From Sphingopyxis panaciterrae (lineage in GTDB: Bacteria > Pseudomonadota > Alphaproteobacteria > Sphingomonadales > Sphingomonadaceae): DNA of 64,000 nt. The DNA is taken from positions 242,904-306,903 of the forward strand of contig NZ_JAASQN010000006.1 of the NCBI RefSeq assembly GCF_011762125.1, given 5' to 3'. Numbering within the stretch: position 1 is the first letter of the stretch; every line of letters starts with the position of its first letter. Positions 61,986 to 64,000 of the stretch are shown here, in pieces. The translations under genes and the position numbers were made by a program. A model generated the notes under the pieces. That model had not been told where the DNA came from. It ran no database searches and saw nothing but the letters and a program-made list of their open reading frames with translations.

Positions 61986-63818
61986 ATGTCTTTGCGCAAT
62001 ATCGCCATCATCGCGCACGTCGATCATGGCAAGACCACCCTCGTCGACCAGCTGTTCCGCCAGTCGGGCACCTTCCGCGACAACCAGCGCGTCGAAGAAC
62101 GCGCCATGGATTCGAACGATCTTGAGAAAGAGCGCGGGATCACCATCCTCGCGAAGTGCACCAGCGTCGAGTGGGGAGAAGGCGCCGACCTGACGCGCAT
62201 CAACATCGTCGACACCCCGGGTCACGCCGACTTCGGCGGCGAGGTCGAGCGTATCCTCAGCATGGTCGACGGCGTCATCCTGCTTGTCGACGCGGCCGAA
62301 GGCCCGATGCCGCAGACCAAGTTCGTCACGGGCAAGGCGCTCGCGCTGGGCCTCAAGCCGATCGTCGTCGTCAACAAGATCGACCGCAGCGACGCGCGCG
62401 CCGCCGAAGTGCTCGACGAGGTATTCGAGCTTTTCCTCGCGCTCGAAGCCAATGACGAACAGCTCGACTTCCCGATCCTCTACGCCTCGGGCCGCGGCGG
62501 CTATGCCTCGGAAAGCCCCGAAGCGCGCGAAGGCACGCTCGAGCCTTTGTTCAAGACCATCGTGTCGCACGTCCCGACGCCGGGTCTCGACGAAGATGCG
62601 CCGTTCACCTTCCTCGCGACCCTGCTCGACCGCGATAACTTCATCGGCCGCATCCTGACCGGCCGCGTCCAGTCGGGCACGGTCAAGGTCAACCAGGCGA
62701 TCCACGCGCTCGACATGGACGGCAAGGTCATCGAGACCGGCCGCGCGTCGAAGCTGCTGGCGTTCCGCGGGCTCGAGCGCGTTCCGGTCGAAGAAGCGAA
62801 AGCGGGCGACATCGTCGCGATCGCGGGCCTGACCAATGCGACCGTCGCGAACACGATCGCCGACACCAGCGTCAGCGAACCGATCGCCGCGCAGCCGATC
62901 GATCCGCCGACGCTGTCGATGCGCTTTGCCGTGAACGATTCGCCGATGGCCGGCCGCGAGGGCAGCAAGGTGACGAGCCGCATGATCCGCGACCGCCTGC
63001 TGCGCGAGGCCGAAACCAATGTCGCGATCCGCATCACCGAAAGCGCCGACAAGGACAGCTTCGACGTCGCGGGCCGCGGCGAGCTTCAGCTCGGCGTGCT
63101 CATCGAAACGATGCGCCGCGAAGGCTTCGAACTCGGCATCAGCCGCCCGAAGGTGCTGTTCGGCGAAGATGAAAACGGCAAGCGCACCGAGCCTTATGAA
63201 ACCGTCGTCATCGACGTCGACGACGAACATAGCGGCACGGTCGTCGAGAAGATGCAGATCCGCAAGGCCGACCTCACCGACATGCGTCCGTCGGGCGGCG
63301 GCAAGACGCGCATCACCTTCAGCGGTCCGTCGCGCGGCCTGATCGGCTATCATGGCGAATTCCTGTCCGACACGCGCGGTACCGGAATCATGAACCGCCT
63401 GTTCGAGAAATATGGCCCGCACAAGGGCCCGATCGAAGGCCGCAAGAATGGCGTGCTGATCTCGAACGGCAGCGGCGAAGCCGTCGCCTACGCGCTCGGC
63501 CCGCTCGAAGAACGCGGCATCCTCTTCGTCTCGCCCGGCGAGGCGCTGTATGAGGGCATGATCATCGGCGAGAATGCCAAGCCCGACGACCTCGAGGTCA
63601 ACCCGATGAAGTCCAAGCAGCTCACGAACTTCCGTTCGACGGGCAAGGACGACGCCATCCGCCTGACCCCGCCGCGCCGCATGACGCTCGAACAGGCGAT
63701 CGCCTATATCGACGATGACGAGATGGTCGAGGTAACCCCGAAGAACATCCGCATCCGCAAGGCGCTGCTCGATCCGCACGAGCGCAAGAAAGCGTCGCGC
63801 AAGAAGGAAGCGGCATAA
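61986..63818 (+). CDS. typA: GTPase TypA/BipA
   Basis: A 610-residue ribosome-binding GTPase of the translation factor family, involved in ribosome assembly and stress adaptation at low temperature. G motifs: G1 AHVDHGKTT (residues 9-17), G3 [11 protein letters not shown] near 77, G4 VNKIDRSDA near 130. Then come the EF-G-like domains II and III and the BipA-specific C-terminal domain, with the conserved [10 protein letters not shown] near residue 478 and [16 protein letters not shown] near the end. The start is ATG at 61986, the family N terminus; the 28-codon extension is rejected. A strong terminator follows its stop. Confidence 0.97.
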   Translation: MSLRNIAIIAHVDHGKTTLVDQLFRQSGTFRDNQRVEERAMDSNDLEKERGITILAKCTSVEWGEGADLTRINIVDTPGHADFGGEVERILSMVDGVILLVDAAEGPMPQTKFVTGKALALGLKPIVVVNKIDRSDARAAEVLDEVFELFLALEANDEQLDFPILYASGRGGYASESPEAREGTLEPLFKTIVSHVPTPGLDEDAPFTFLATLLDRDNFIGRILTGRVQSGTVKVNQAIHALDMDGKVIETGRASKLLAFRGLERVPVEEAKAGDIVAIAGLTNATVANTIADTSVSEPIAAQPIDPPTLSMRFAVNDSPMAGREGSKVTSRMIRDRLLREAETNVAIRITESADKDSFDVAGRGELQLGVLIETMRREGFELGISRPKVLFGEDENGKRTEPYETVVIDVDDEHSGTVVEKMQIRKADLTDMRPSGGGKTRITFSGPSRGLIGYHGEFLSDTRGTGIMNRLFEKYGPHKGPIEGRKNGVLISNGSGEAVAYALGPLEERGILFVSPGEALYEGMIIGENAKPDDLEVNPMKSKQLTNFRSTGKDDAIRLTPPRRMTLEQAIAYIDDDEMVEVTPKNIRIRKALLDPHERKKASRKKEAA

Positions 63819-63823
63819 GATGA

Positions 63824-63855
63824 AAACCGGCGGCCCAACGGCCGCCGGTTTTTCT
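63824..63855 (+). terminator. Rho-independent terminator of typA
   Basis: A perfect 12-bp stem (63824-63835 with 63840-63851, loop caac) ends in a T-run (ttttt from 63849), 6 bp after the typA stop codon. Confidence 0.92.
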
Positions 63856-63894
63856 TTGTGTGATGGGTGCAATGACAAACCCGCGGGCAGCTTT

Positions 63895-64000
63895 GGGGTG
63901 GATTTGAGACATTCCCCTCCCTTTTAGGGAGGGGTTAGGGGTGGGTCGCGAGCGCAGCGAGCAAGAGGAAGAGCGCCGCCTTCGGCGGCTACCCACCCCC
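63895..64000. repeat. Palindromic dispersed element, inverted second copy, cut by the window end
   Basis: The reverse complement of 59249-59354 with about three differences over 106 bp, including the lagging ccctcccttttagggaggg palindrome and the gccgccttcggcggc centre. It may continue beyond the window, since the first element extends another 23 bp to a second palindrome copy. Confidence 0.88.

Overview
The window is GC-rich chromosomal DNA of an alphaproteobacterium, most likely a sphingomonad of the Sphingopyxis/Sphingomonas group. This is inferred from the gene content (DUF2155 lipoprotein next to an NDUFA12-like complex I subunit, several TonB-dependent receptors, DUF4402 and DUF3297 proteins, the gpsA-tsaD / hemC-hemD arrangement) and from codon usage; no rRNA is present to confirm it. 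There is no transposase, integrase, phage module or CRISPR array. Nearly all of the DNA codes, and the gaps hold dispersed palindromic repeats.

Layout. 0.2-6.6 kb: a CpaF-type pilus ATPase, a 2OG-Fe(II) oxygenase, an exported SAM-methyltransferase-like protein, aat running head-on into a DUF2155 lipoprotein gene, an NDUFA12 homologue, a DUF192 lipoprotein and recX. 6.7-11.7 kb: a fatty acyl-AMP ligase, a membrane PAS-GGDEF-EAL protein and a secreted CHAP amidase. 12-19.4 kb: two TonB-dependent receptors, the second with a Fur-like box, around a hemerythrin-like protein and a PepSY membrane protein. 19.4-31 kb: TetR and ArsR regulators, a DUF4402 protein, an ABC ATPase, nadB, a GxxExxY nuclease-fold gene enclosed by inverted repeats, an M20 amidohydrolase, a desaturase divergent from the ArsR gene, an acyl-CoA dehydrogenase, an M19 dipeptidase, DoxX and a ferredoxin-NADP reductase.

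31-38 kb is a vitamin B12 region: tRNA-Gln, cobQ, ABC ATPase and permease (btuD/btuC-like), a divergent binding protein (btuF-like) and a BtuB-type receptor behind a textbook cobalamin riboswitch. Together these bring corrinoid across both membranes and amidate the corrin ring. 38-42 kb: a YadA-like trimeric autotransporter with an unusual decapeptide-repeat passenger, then a DUF3649-PepSY-DUF3325 operon behind a second Fur-like box.

42-54.5 kb: DNA alkylation repair, an O-antigen-type flippase, gpsA-tsaD divergent from hemC-hemD and a mitofilin-like membrane protein, then glutaryl-CoA dehydrogenase, a CoA transferase, a TauD dioxygenase and an FAD protein. 54.5-64 kb: an XpaC/TelA pair, a bile-acid:sodium-symporter-family protein, a frameshifted HExxH metallopeptidase gene, an MTA/SAH-nucleosidase-like protein, repeat-dense DNA, cydAB (short-Q-loop bd oxidase) and typA/bipA. 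Two near-identical 106-bp elements in opposite orientation bracket cydBA-typA.

The most unusual items are the GxxExxY cassette bounded by inverted repeats, the decapeptide-repeat adhesin, the 217-bp antiparallel coding overlap of aat with the DUF2155 gene, the perfect palindrome between the desaturase and ArsR genes, and the paired dispersed repeats.
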